From Curtobacterium ammoniigenes NBRC 101786 (GTDB lineage Bacteria; Actinomycetota; Actinomycetes; Actinomycetales; Microbacteriaceae): DNA of 58,850 nucleotides. Positions within the stretch are counted from its first letter, which is position 1. Each line of letters opens with the position of its first letter. The position numbers and the translations under genes are program-made. This document shows positions 8,055 through 15,595 of this stretch, one piece after another. The notes below the pieces were generated by a model. It saw nothing but the letters and a program-made list of their open reading frames with translations, was not told where the DNA came from and did not search any database. The DNA is taken from the NCBI RefSeq assembly GCF_001571045.1, contig NZ_BCSV01000008.1:1-58850 (forward strand), written 5' to 3'.

Positions 8055-9071
8055 GTGTTGACAGGGAGCCGAGTGGGTCTTGTGGCTATCAATAATTGGT
8101 GGGCGGCTGACACGTCCGAATCATTCTGGATGGAAATCACTGATCGGGATGACCTGGGGGAATCGCTTTGGGCCCCTCAAAGAGACGCGAGCGGAAAGGA
8201 ATCTTGGTCCTACTCACTCGTGAACTATGTTCAGCCGGGCGATAAAATTTACCACTGGCATTCCGACCGGGCCGGAGAGCCGGCGATAGTGGGCTCCTCA
8301 ATTGCGGTAGGGCCCTGGTCTGTAGAGCAAAGATCCTGGCAGGCGCACGGCACGAGAGGACGAGCGCGTGGCGTTCCAACCGTCGGACCGGCTTGGGTGA
8401 TGCCACTCCAGGGGTTTGTCGAGCTTGAAAAACCCGTAACTAGGAAGCACCTCAATTCCATGTACGCGGAGGTGGCTCAGGTCCTCGAAGACGTTGCACT
8501 GGAGGCCGGCGGGCGTTCCTACGCGCCGTTTCAGCGGTACGGTGGCCGGGAGATTCGCGCTCAGCAGGCGTATCTCACGAAGTTCCCTCGTGCCTTGCTT
8601 GAACTCGTACTCGGTTCGAACCGCGATGCTCTTGCAAATATGCAGACTGAATCGATCCCAGCTCGCTCACCGTCTCAAGGTTACCTACGGGATGGGGAAG
8701 CTCGGTCGGCTATTGAACGCCATGCAGTCAGACTGGTTAAACGGCATTACCTTGATATGGGCGCGGTTCGCATTGAGGAGCGCGGGAAGCCATTCGATCT
8801 ATTGATTGAGCTCGCCGGAGTAGAACGACATGTCGAGGTGAACGGTTCTACCGGTGCGGATATAGCCACAGTTCAGCTCACTCAGGGAGAAGTGCTGCAC
8901 GCGGAACGCTTTGGAGTCACGGATCTCGTAGTGGTCGACGAAATCAAGTGCTGGCGAGATCAGCATGGTGAGATCCGCACTGACGGCGGGCGCGTCCGAG
9001 TCTGGCGAGAATGGATTCCACTCGCCCGTAACTTAACCCCCACTCACCTCAGATATGAGCTGCCGAGCTAA
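8055..9071 (+). CDS. EVE-like / DUF3883 protein, candidate defence effector
   Basis: A 338-residue protein in an operon with the NERD helicase. The N-terminal part (about 12-110: NNWWAADTSESFWMEI, then VQPGDKIYHWH and PAIVGSSIAVGPW) looks like an EVE/PUA-type fold of the kind that reads modified bases. Residues about 225-300 resemble DUF3883, a PD-(D/E)xK-like domain (KPFDLLIEL, HVEVNGSTG). Oddly, the position that is usually Lys (EVKG) is Asn here (GTGAACGGT), so nuclease activity is uncertain. GTG at 8055 or GTG at 8073 (after AGGGAG) could be the start. Codon use in the first third is less GC-biased than in neighbouring genes, hinting at transfer. Confidence 0.7.
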   Translation: MLTGSRVGLVAINNWWAADTSESFWMEITDRDDLGESLWAPQRDASGKESWSYSLVNYVQPGDKIYHWHSDRAGEPAIVGSSIAVGPWSVEQRSWQAHGTRGRARGVPTVGPAWVMPLQGFVELEKPVTRKHLNSMYAEVAQVLEDVALEAGGRSYAPFQRYGGREIRAQQAYLTKFPRALLELVLGSNRDALANMQTESIPARSPSQGYLRDGEARSAIERHAVRLVKRHYLDMGAVRIEERGKPFDLLIELAGVERHVEVNGSTGADIATVQLTQGEVLHAERFGVTDLVVVDEIKCWRDQHGEIRTDGGRVRVWREWIPLARNLTPTHLRYELPS

Positions 9072-9096
9072 CCGGCTCGCCTGGCAAGGGTCCGCT

Positions 9097-9118
9097 CGAA
9101 CCCCCACTCGGGGGCTCG
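9097..9118 (+). terminator. Stem-loop after the defence operon
   Basis: CGA-A-CCCCC, loop ACTC, GGGGG-C-TCG forms a short, very GC-rich hairpin 26 nt after the DUF3883 stop. No T-run follows, so termination is inferred from position and stability only. Confidence 0.4.
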
Positions 9119-9151
9119 CCTCACGCCGTACCCGCCCGCTACCGTCACCCC

Positions 9152-9442
9152 GTGATGACAAATCCTCCTGTTCCTGTCGTTCCTTCGCCGACGGGAGGTG
9201 GCTTCCTCGCCGCACTGCTCGGTGCGGGCCTCGTCGGCTTCTTGCTCATGCTCGCGATCGTCGTGGTCGCGTTCGTCCTGAACGCCTGGATCGCCGGAAT
9301 CTGGCTCCGGCTGCTCGTCCGGTTCCATCGCGGCTGGTTCGACCGCGAGTACGCGAGGGCGAGGGGTGTGTGGGGGCCGAACGTGCCTCCGTCTCCCGAG
9401 GGCCGACGGTTCCTTCGCGAGCGCGGCCCCCGGGACTGGTAG
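9152..9442 (+). CDS. Small single-span membrane protein, unknown function
   Basis: A 96-residue protein with one long hydrophobic segment (about residues 17-50, LLGAGLVGFLLMLAIVVVAF) followed by a basic, cytoplasm-like tail (RLLVRFHRGWFDREYARARG). GTG at 9152 is directly followed by ATG. TACCGT at 9140-9145 could be the -10 of a leaderless promoter. No family is recognised. The hydrophobic pattern and GC-rich third positions support coding. Confidence 0.6.
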   Translation: MMTNPPVPVVPSPTGGGFLAALLGAGLVGFLLMLAIVVVAFVLNAWIAGIWLRLLVRFHRGWFDREYARARGVWGPNVPPSPEGRRFLRERGPRDW

Positions 9443-9547
9443 GGAACCCGACGCGCAAGCGGCACCGCTCAGCCGATCCCGCGCCTCCGGCCGAGCCCCG
9501 ACTGCGCATCCCGGCTGTCCGATGGTCGCCCGACGCGGTGCGCCCGT

Positions 9548-9553
9548 TATGCT
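9548..9553 (+). promoter_or_regulatory. -10 element of the 6C RNA
   Basis: TATGCT lies 7 nt before the predicted RNA start at about 9560. No clear -35 is visible. Confidence 0.45.
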
Positions 9554-9559
9554 GAATCC

Positions 9560-9640
9560 GGCTTGCGGAGATCCCCCCATCTGCGCAGGTCCGACGCCCG
9601 GCGAGTCCCCCCACTTTGCCGGGCGTCTTCTCGTTTTCGG
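9560..9640 (+). ncRNA. 6C RNA (actinobacterial small RNA)
   Basis: There are two adjacent stem-loops, each with exactly six cytosines in the loop. The first is GCGGAGAT, CCCCCC (9573-9578), ATCTGCGC. The second is CGGCGAGT, CCCCCC (9607-9612), ACTTTGCCG. This is the defining feature of the 6C RNA family of actinobacteria (known as B11 in Mycobacterium tuberculosis), which pairs with mRNAs through its C-rich loops. The second stem merges into a terminator: GACGCCCGGC (9593-9602) pairs with GCCGGGCGTC (9618-9627), followed by TTCTCGTTTT. The exact 5' end is estimated from the -10 element. Confidence 0.88.
9593..9636 (+). terminator. Rho-independent terminator of the 6C RNA
   Basis: Perfect 10-bp arms (9593-9602 and 9618-9627) enclose the second C6 loop and are followed by TTCTCGTTTT. 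Confidence 0.75.
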
Positions 9641-9672
9641 GCCGCATCGAGCATCGCAGCCCTCGCGTCAGT

Positions 9673-9703
9673 CGCTCAACCGCTCAACCGCTCAACCGCT
9701 CAG
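9673..9703. repeat. Short tandem repeat, CGCTCAAC x 4
   Basis: Three exact 8-bp units and a fourth ending CGCTCAG lie between the 6C RNA and the MBL hydrolase stop. No function is evident; copy number may vary by slippage. Confidence 0.85.
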
Positions 9704-9745
9704 ACACTCACGTGCGCACGCGCACAGACGCACAGGCGCAAGCGC

Positions 9746-10483
9746 TCAAGCCCCGCTGTGCCGCCCCGAGAGCAGTGCCGGCCCGTGCCCGGGGAGGATC
9801 GTGAACGATCGCGAGATCCGCTCCGCCGTCTGCCGCGCCTTCGCCGGGTCGGCGCTGAACATCGGATCGATCGCGCCGGCGCGCGGACGACGATAGATGG
9901 CGTGGTCGGTGACGAACGCGTCGCCGGTGATGAGGACGTCATCGCCGAGCACCTCGAACACGGTGCTGCCCGCAGTGTGCCCGGGCGCTGCGACCGCGCG
10001 GAGGCCCATCCGCGCAAGCTCCTGCGGCGTGAACGCGCGTGCGGACGGGATCGCGGTTTCGCGCAGACCGCCCGCCCCGATGGCCGCACGCAACCACGTG
10101 ATCACGCGCGGGCTCAGCAGCTTCAGCCCGATCTTGCCGACCGTGATCTGCTCACGGTCTGGCCCGCGGACGGCGGTGACTTCCGCCTCCGCTGCGATCA
10201 CTGCAACATCCGGATGCCGCTCGAGGATCGCCGGAATCGCGCCGATGTGGTCCGTATGCGCGTGGGTGACGAGGATCGCAATAAGGTCCGGCATCGCCGC
10301 CCCATCGGCAGCGGTCGCGATGGAAGCGAGCACCGCCTCCGCCTGGTCCGCGTACCCGGCGTCGACGAGCACGATCCCGCGGGGCGTGCGCACCACCGAC
10401 CAGTTCACGAGCTCCGAATGCGCGAACCACGCGCGCTCTGAAATGCGCTTGACCGTCGCAGCGGCAAGGGGTGAGGCGGGCAT
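9746..10483 (-). CDS. MBL-fold metallo-hydrolase
   Basis: A 245-residue protein of the metallo-beta-lactamase fold. The metal motif HAHTDH (residues about 76-81) is followed by downstream ligands in AAPGHTAGS (about 155) and ITGDAF (about 175), then a late PGHGPAL His. It is probably a soluble hydrolase of the glyoxalase II / YflN type; the substrate is not evident. ATG at 10483 gives MPASPLAAATVKRISERAWF, a normal start for the family; longer frames upstream lack similarity. It ends close to the 6C RNA locus on the opposite strand. Confidence 0.85.
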   Translation of the reverse strand: MPASPLAAATVKRISERAWFAHSELVNWSVVRTPRGIVLVDAGYADQAEAVLASIATAADGAAMPDLIAILVTHAHTDHIGAIPAILERHPDVAVIAAEAEVTAVRGPDREQITVGKIGLKLLSPRVITWLRAAIGAGGLRETAIPSARAFTPQELARMGLRAVAAPGHTAGSTVFEVLGDDVLITGDAFVTDHAIYRRPRAGAIDPMFSADPAKARQTAERISRSFTILPGHGPALLSGRHSGA

Positions 10484-10717
10484 CGGACTCCGTCGGGATT
10501 TCGGGTAGGCGGAGGAGACCGAAACCGCTGCACACACGTCGAGCCTGGGCGACTCAGCCGATCCGCGCCCGTGGGTGGCGTGCGTGGATCTCGTGCGTGC
10601 GGCGGGAAAGCCCCCAACTGCTCTGACCATAGACCGGTCGGTGCACCGCAACAAATTCGAGACGACTCAGGAGGAGCGGTGTGCGTTCAGCGTCCACATT
10701 GCGCTGTGGAGACTTCG

Positions 10718-10870
10718 CTAGAGCCAGGCGGCCACGCCACCGTGCGACGAGCAGGTGCCGCGGCGGCTCTGGCTGAAGCTGTAGGTGCCGTCGTTGCACT
10801 TCGCGGTCGCACCGCTCGGCGCGATCTGTACAGTGGCGCCCCGGGACTGATCACCGAAAGGACCCGCCAT
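10718..10870 (-). pseudogene. DUF3761 C-terminal domain fragment
   Basis: On the minus strand the 3' end of an open frame reads AKCNDGTYSFSQ, then RRGTCSSHGGVAAWL and a stop. This is the conserved core and normal C-terminus of DUF3761 (CxDGTYS...GTCSxHGGV). The secretion signal and N-terminal part expected of such proteins are absent. Upstream the frame runs antisense into the MFS gene. An ATG at 10870 could make a 50-residue protein, but a truncated remnant is more likely. The neighbouring 10484-10717 shows no other gene. Confidence 0.6.
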
Positions 10871-10873
10871 TCC

Positions 10874-12091
10874 ATGAGCAGCAGCGCGCAACGCCGAGCA
10901 GCGCACCCGGCGCCGCATACCGCGATGACGCGCGGCCGCACCCTGCTGTTCGCGATCGGCGCGGGCGCTGCGGTCGGCAACTTGTATTGGGCGCAGCCAC
11001 TGCTCGACGACATCGCGTCCGCCCTCCACACGTCCACGGCGGCGGCGGGCCTCCTCGTGACGCTCACGCAGATCGGCTACGCGATCGGCATCTTCTTCGT
11101 CGTACCGCTCGGCGATGTCCTGAACCGCAAGCGGCTGATCCCGGGGATCCTGCTCGGCTCGGCGGTGGCGCTGCTGTTCGCGGCAGTCGCGCCGACGTTC
11201 GGCGTGCTGCTGCTCGCGTTGGCGCTCGTCGGCGTGACGACCGTCGCCGGGCAGCTGCTCACGCCGCTCGCGGGCGATCTCGCCGATCCGGAGCGCCGCG
11301 GACACGTCGTCGGCACCGTGACCTCCGGGATTCTGACCGGCATCCTCATCTCCCGCACCGTGAGCGGGTTCGTCGCGGACCTCCTCGGCTGGCGCGCGAT
11401 CTACGTGATCGCGGCGATCGCAGCCGTCGTGCTCGCCGGTCTCCTGCGGCGTGCGATCCCCGCGTTGCCGCCGAAGGACCATCTGCCGTATCCGTCGCTC
11501 ATCGGATCGGTGTTCCGTGTTGTCGCCGATCATCGCACGGTCCGCGTAACGCTCGTCATCGGTTCCACGGGCTTCGCCGTGTTCACGATGTTCTGGACTG
11601 CCCTCACGTTCCTGCTGAGCGGAGCGCCGTACCACTACTCCACGAGCGCGATCGGGCTCGTCGGACTGGCCGGTCTCGCTGGTGCGCTGGCGGCGCAACG
11701 GGTGGGGCGCCTCCACGACCGCGGCCTGTCGGTGCCCGCCACGGGAGGTGCGCTCGCCGTCGCCCTGCTCGCCATGGTGGTCGCCGGGCTCGCGCCGCAC
11801 TCCATCGTGGTGATCATCATCGCGGTGATCCTGCTCGATATCGGCGTGCAGGCCACGAACGTGCTCAATCAGACGCGCGTGTTCGCGATCGACCCCTCTG
11901 CCCGGAGCCGACTCAACACCGCGGTCGTCACCGTGAACTTCGTCGCGGGGGCGATCGGATCGGCGCTCGCGTCCGTGCTGTGGAACGCCGGCGGCTGGGT
12001 AGCCGTGTCGATCGGGGGAGCAGTGCTGTTCGGATTCGCGCTCACCGTGTGGGCCGTGCACCGGAAGGGTGCGCTCGTCCTCGGGGAGTGA
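10874..12091 (+). CDS. MFS transporter, drug/sugar efflux type
   Basis: A 405-residue protein with about 12 hydrophobic segments. It starts MSSSAQRRAAHPAPHTAMTR, then TM1 (LLFAIGAGAAVGNLYWAQPLL). The loop 2-3 motif appears as PLGDVLNRKRLIPG (about residue 80). The GNLYWAQPLL start is typical of the YgaY / arabinose-efflux group of the DHA1 family, which are proton-driven exporters. ATG at 10874 is preceded by GAAAGGA. It lies alone, convergent with the PEBP gene. The substrate is unknown. Confidence 0.85.
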   Translation: MSSSAQRRAAHPAPHTAMTRGRTLLFAIGAGAAVGNLYWAQPLLDDIASALHTSTAAAGLLVTLTQIGYAIGIFFVVPLGDVLNRKRLIPGILLGSAVALLFAAVAPTFGVLLLALALVGVTTVAGQLLTPLAGDLADPERRGHVVGTVTSGILTGILISRTVSGFVADLLGWRAIYVIAAIAAVVLAGLLRRAIPALPPKDHLPYPSLIGSVFRVVADHRTVRVTLVIGSTGFAVFTMFWTALTFLLSGAPYHYSTSAIGLVGLAGLAGALAAQRVGRLHDRGLSVPATGGALAVALLAMVVAGLAPHSIVVIIIAVILLDIGVQATNVLNQTRVFAIDPSARSRLNTAVVTVNFVAGAIGSALASVLWNAGGWVAVSIGGAVLFGFALTVWAVHRKGALVLGE

Positions 12092-12122
12092 CGGAGGCGC
12101 GTCGGCGGCAGGACCGGTCAGC

Positions 12123-12689
12123 TCAGCTGATCTCGTACGTGCCGTCGAGCCGACCGCGCCCGATCACGTGCCCGCGCATGGCGGCGATCACATCGTCGAG
12201 CCCGAACGACTCCGGCATCTCCAACGCCGTATCGACCGCGTACAGCTGGAAGACGTAGCTGTGGGGTCCGTGGGACCGGACGGGGAGCGGTCCGGCGTAT
12301 CCGCGCCTCCCGAGCGCCGCGCGACCATGCCGCAACCCGCGGACCGGGCTCGGATGCACGAGGGCGCCCTCCGGAATGCTCTGGAGGCTCGGCCCGATTC
12401 CCACGGTCAACACATGCACCGCAGGTCGCTTGGTTGGTGCGTCGGGGTCCTCGGCGATCAGTACGAGCTCCTCCGTGCCAGGCGGGGGAACGGTCCACTC
12501 GAGCGGCGGTGACACGTTCGTGCCTCGGATCCGCCCGCGGTACCGCTCAGGGATGGGGGTGCGGTGGTCGAACGCCGGACTCGTGAGCGTGATCGATGCG
12601 TCGGCCTGCAGCTCCGGGCGGTGCCAGGCGAGCGACTGCTCACCGGCACGCCGGTTGCGGAGCAGGACGCCAAGAGGGTTCGCGGGCAT
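12123..12689 (-). CDS. YbhB/YbcL-type phosphatidylethanolamine-binding protein
   Basis: A 188-residue protein of the PEBP / Raf-kinase-inhibitor-like family. It shows the expected ligand-site blocks: LTSPAFDHRTPIPERY, then GTNVSPPLEWTVPPPGTEEL, LIAEDPDAP (the DPDxP motif) and HSYVFQLYAVDTAL near the end. Members bind anionic ligands; the bacterial role is not settled. It has no signal peptide. It converges with the MFS gene. Confidence 0.88.
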   Translation of the reverse strand: MPANPLGVLLRNRRAGEQSLAWHRPELQADASITLTSPAFDHRTPIPERYRGRIRGTNVSPPLEWTVPPPGTEELVLIAEDPDAPTKRPAVHVLTVGIGPSLQSIPEGALVHPSPVRGLRHGRAALGRRGYAGPLPVRSHGPHSYVFQLYAVDTALEMPESFGLDDVIAAMRGHVIGRGRLDGTYEIS

Positions 12690-12784
12690 GTGTCGAGTAT
12701 CCGCTCTTCTCCACAGCTTGCGTCTTCGTGCGTCCGCGGCCAGGTGGCAGGGCCGACAATTGATCCGACACGGAAGGAAGACTG

Positions 12785-13396
12785 ATGAGCGAGCAGCTTC
12801 GTCTTGTCGTCGGCTGCGACGATGCAGGATTCGAATACAAGGAAGCCATCAAGCGTGACCTGGAGGCGGACCCGAGGGTCGCCTCCGTGGTGGACGTCGG
12901 CGTCGACGCGGACGGCCACACTGCCTACCCGCACATCGCGGTCGACGCCGCCCGAAAGGTCGCCGCGGGTGAGGCCGACCGCGCGATCCTGATCTGTGGC
13001 ACCGGGCTCGGCGTCGCGATCTCCGCGAACAAGGTGCCGGGGATCCGAGCGGTCACCGCGCACGACTCGTTCTCGGTGGAGCGATCGATCCTGTCGAACG
13101 ACGCCCAAGTGCTGTGCATGGGGCAGCGCGTCATCGGAATCGAGCTGGCGCGGCGCCTCGCGAAGGAGTGGCTCGGGTACCGATTCGACACCGCGAGCGC
13201 ATCCGCCGAAAAGGTCGCCGCGATCTGCCAGTACGACGGGTCACAGCCCGTCGGCGTTGACGCCGTCGGCGGCACAGGCGCAGGCGCAGGCGCCGCGGAC
13301 GCAGGCGCCGCGGACGCAGTCGGAGACGCAGCAGCGGCCGGCGTCGACGAAGGTTCCGCTGGAGTGAGCGTCAGCAGCGGCGCGCACGCAGGCTGA
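12785..13396 (+). CDS. RpiB/LacAB-family sugar-phosphate isomerase, tetrulose-phosphate type
   Basis: A 203-residue protein. Residues 1-155 are a RpiB fold with the active-site Cys in [12 protein letters not shown] (about 76) and the phosphate/anion site [13 protein letters not shown]. The last 45 residues are an unusual Gly/Ala/Asp repeat tail ([20 protein letters not shown]). The stop overlaps the next start (TGATG), so it is coupled to a TIM-like isomerase. That pair is known from erythritol and erythrulose catabolism, where the RpiB homologue isomerises D-erythrulose 4-phosphate and erythrose 4-phosphate, and the TIM homologue handles L-erythrulose 1-phosphate. The matching kinase and dehydrogenases are not in the window, so the substrate is inferred. 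Confidence 0.8.
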   Translation: MSEQLRLVVGCDDAGFEYKEAIKRDLEADPRVASVVDVGVDADGHTAYPHIAVDAARKVAAGEADRAILICGTGLGVAISANKVPGIRAVTAHDSFSVERSILSNDAQVLCMGQRVIGIELARRLAKEWLGYRFDTASASAEKVAAICQYDGSQPVGVDAVGGTGAGAGAADAGAADAVGDAAAAGVDEGSAGVSVSSGAHAG

Positions 13397-14196
13397 TGGC
13401 GCTCGCCGCGGTGCGGCCGCCCTACACGGTCGGGGTGTCGCTGAAGATGTACTTCGGCCACGCCCAGACCGTGACCTGGGCGACCGACGTCGCATCCATC
13501 GCCCGCACGCACCAAGCGGTGCAATCCGGCCTTGTCGAACTGTTCGTCATGCCGACATTTCCGTCGCTCGTGCCTGTTCGGGAGGCCCTGATCGGCTCCG
13601 GCGTGATCCTCGGCGCGCAAGACCTCGCCACCGCCGACTCCGGCGCGTTCACGGGAGAAGTCTCGGGCAGCGAACTCCGCGAACTCGGCTGCGACCTCGT
13701 CGAGATCGGCCACGCCGAACGACGCCGCCTCTTCCACGAAGACGACACTGTGGTCGCCGCGAAGGTCGACGCCGCATTCCGAAACGACCTCACCCCACTT
13801 ATCTGCGTCGGCGAGGGAGTAGAGCAGGATGCCACCTCAGCCATCGCCGCAGTGACGCAGCAACTCGCCGCATCGCTCGACGGACCGGAGGCGCGTGCCG
13901 AGTCTCACACGCACGCCGCGCCCCGACGCGGTCCGGTCGTCGTCGCCTACGAGCCGGTCTGGGCGATCGGAGCCGCAGAGCCCGCCCCCCGACCGCACAT
14001 CGTCGCCGTGCTCGACGGCATCGAAGCATGGCTCGACAAACGCCCAGAGCTCGCCGGATCGCGTGTGCTCTACGGCGGAAGCGCCGGCCCCGGACTCCTC
14101 ACCGCTGGCGAAGGCCGCATCCGCGGGCTGTTCCTCGGCCGCTTCGCACACGACCCATCGGCGCTCGCCGGAGTCCTCGACGAAGTGCACGACTGA
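13396..14196 (+). CDS. Triosephosphate-isomerase-like protein, probable erythrulose-phosphate isomerase
   Basis: A 266-residue TIM barrel with the catalytic residues of the TIM family: Lys in GVSLKMYFG (about 18), His in LVEIGHAERR (about 104) and Glu in VVAYEPVWAIG (about 180), then the phosphate-binding YGGSAGP and GLFLGRFAHD. It differs from glycolytic TIM in the K-M-Y-F active-site segment (usually N-W-K-M), as in the TIM paralogues of tetritol operons. It overlaps the RpiB-like gene by one base. It probably converts L-erythrulose 1-phosphate to D-erythrulose 4-phosphate, though ordinary TIM activity cannot be excluded. Confidence 0.8.
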   Translation: MALAAVRPPYTVGVSLKMYFGHAQTVTWATDVASIARTHQAVQSGLVELFVMPTFPSLVPVREALIGSGVILGAQDLATADSGAFTGEVSGSELRELGCDLVEIGHAERRRLFHEDDTVVAAKVDAAFRNDLTPLICVGEGVEQDATSAIAAVTQQLAASLDGPEARAESHTHAAPRRGPVVVAYEPVWAIGAAEPAPRPHIVAVLDGIEAWLDKRPELAGSRVLYGGSAGPGLLTAGEGRIRGLFLGRFAHDPSALAGVLDEVHD

Positions 14197-14274
14197 CTCC
14201 GATATCGACGTCAGGCACACTGACTCCGATATTGACGTCAAGTGCGTCGACTGCGATGCCGATGTCAGGTGCGT
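14194..14274. repeat. Three tandem 27-bp repeats after the TIM-like gene
   Basis: The units are at 14194-14220, 14221-14247 and 14248-14274. Units 1 and 2 share TGACTCCGATAT-GACGTCA; unit 3 is more diverged (CGACTGCGATGCCGATGTCA). The first TGA is the stop codon of the TIM-like gene. The unit length is a multiple of three and the +1 frame reads DSDIDVRHT, DSDIDVKCV, DCDADVRCV. Confidence 0.85.
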
Positions 14275-14293
14275 TGATCATGAGATCCGCAGG

Positions 14294-15499
14294 TCAGCGG
14301 CCGGCGGCAGCATTCACCGGCCGCCGCCACACCAGCACCGCGACCGTCGCAGCGAGCACGACACCGGTCACCGCGACTGGCACGGGGGTCAACGGATCGA
14401 CGAGGACCAGTGTCGCCGCGACTGGTACCGCCGTGTTCACGATTCGGTCCGCATTCGGACGGATTAGGACCAACCAGGCGGCAAGAACGAACACGGCGAC
14501 CGGAATCGAATACGCGAACGCGGCAAACGTCGAATGCGCCGCCCCGCGGCCCTCCAGTGCGTCGATCTCCAACTCGATCCCGGCCGAGAATGCGCCAGCA
14601 GCCGCGAAGACGAAATAGTGCCCGTAGCCGTAGACGAGCGAACTGCGCAGATTCCGAATGGCACGGTGATGCGGCGGCCAGAAATACATCCACCACAGCG
14701 CCGCCGTCACGACCAGTGTCAGCGCGCCAAGACCGACTAGCCCGAGCAGTCTCGCGTTCGCCCCGACCGAATCAGCGCCTCCGCTTCCGCCGCCGTCGAG
14801 CGCGGCGATGATTGCGTTCGCGGACGCCAGCAGGCTCTCGCCCAACACGATCAACGCGAACTCGCCATATCGCTCCGTGATGTGATGCGGATGCCATGGC
14901 GTCTGACCATTGCGCTCGCTCACGATCGGAACCGCCAACTCCGCAGCGACGAGCGGCACCAGCACGAACGGGAACACCGACCCCGGCAGCAACAGCGCAC
15001 CCAGCCAGCAGATCTGGACGAGGCCGACGCCGATCGCGTACACACGCGCGGTTCGGTGAATGGCCTGATCCGAGCCTCCGGCCCGAAGCCATTGCGCGAC
15101 CAACGCAGCACGCATCACCACATACGCAAGAACGAGCAGCCGGAAGTCTTGATGATCGGAGGCCGGCGCAATGCCCGCCGCAAGCACCAGCACGCCTGCC
15201 ATCTGCACGAATGTCAGGAGCCGATACAGCCAATCGTCGGTGGCGAACGAGGTCGCGAACCACGTGAAATTCATCCACGCCCACCAGATCGCGAAGAAGA
15301 CCATCGCGTAATTGGCAATAGCGGAGCCAACATGGCCCCCAGCCAGCCCGTGATGCATTGTCGACGCGCCAATGCCCACCGCGATCACGAACACCAAGTC
15401 GAAGAACAGCTCCAACGACGACGCGGTGCGGCCCGGCTCATGGGGATCGCGGGCGCGCATGGGAATCAGCCGCAGCCTCCCGACCGGCGGAGCAGTCAC
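14294..15499 (-). CDS. LtrA (low temperature requirement A) family membrane protein
   Basis: A 401-residue protein with about 11-12 membrane segments. The family signature lies near the N-terminus: MRARDPHEPGRTASSLELFF, then DLVFVIAVG. The middle holds HHITERYGEFALIVLGESLL, the most conserved LtrA block. The function is unknown beyond a link to growth at low temperature in Listeria. GTG at 15499 adds a GRLRLIPM segment common in actinobacterial members; ATG at 15460 is the alternative. It diverges from the GntR gene. Confidence 0.85.
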   Translation of the reverse strand: MTAPPVGRLRLIPMRARDPHEPGRTASSLELFFDLVFVIAVGIGASTMHHGLAGGHVGSAIANYAMVFFAIWWAWMNFTWFATSFATDDWLYRLLTFVQMAGVLVLAAGIAPASDHQDFRLLVLAYVVMRAALVAQWLRAGGSDQAIHRTARVYAIGVGLVQICWLGALLLPGSVFPFVLVPLVAAELAVPIVSERNGQTPWHPHHITERYGEFALIVLGESLLASANAIIAALDGGGSGGADSVGANARLLGLVGLGALTLVVTAALWWMYFWPPHHRAIRNLRSSLVYGYGHYFVFAAAGAFSAGIELEIDALEGRGAAHSTFAAFAYSIPVAVFVLAAWLVLIRPNADRIVNTAVPVAATLVLVDPLTPVPVAVTGVVLAATVAVLVWRRPVNAAAGR

Positions 15500-15595
15500 G
15501 GGACGAGCGTAACGCCGAGGCGGCGCAGCAGCACGAGACGATGACGCCGGTCGTCTCGCAGTAACATTGTCACAACAAAGTGCAGCGAGGACCCC

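Noticed and set aside
9673..9703. CGCTCAAC repeats as a CRISPR array
   Set aside because: The 8-bp units are directly adjacent with no spacers, and no cas gene is present.
10718..12061. 447-residue minus-strand frame across the MFS gene
   Set aside because: Only the last 50 residues (DUF3761) are real in character; the rest is Arg/Asp/His-rich antisense of a clear MFS gene.
14194..14274. 27-bp repeats as a CRISPR array
   Set aside because: The units are contiguous and diverged, with no spacers.
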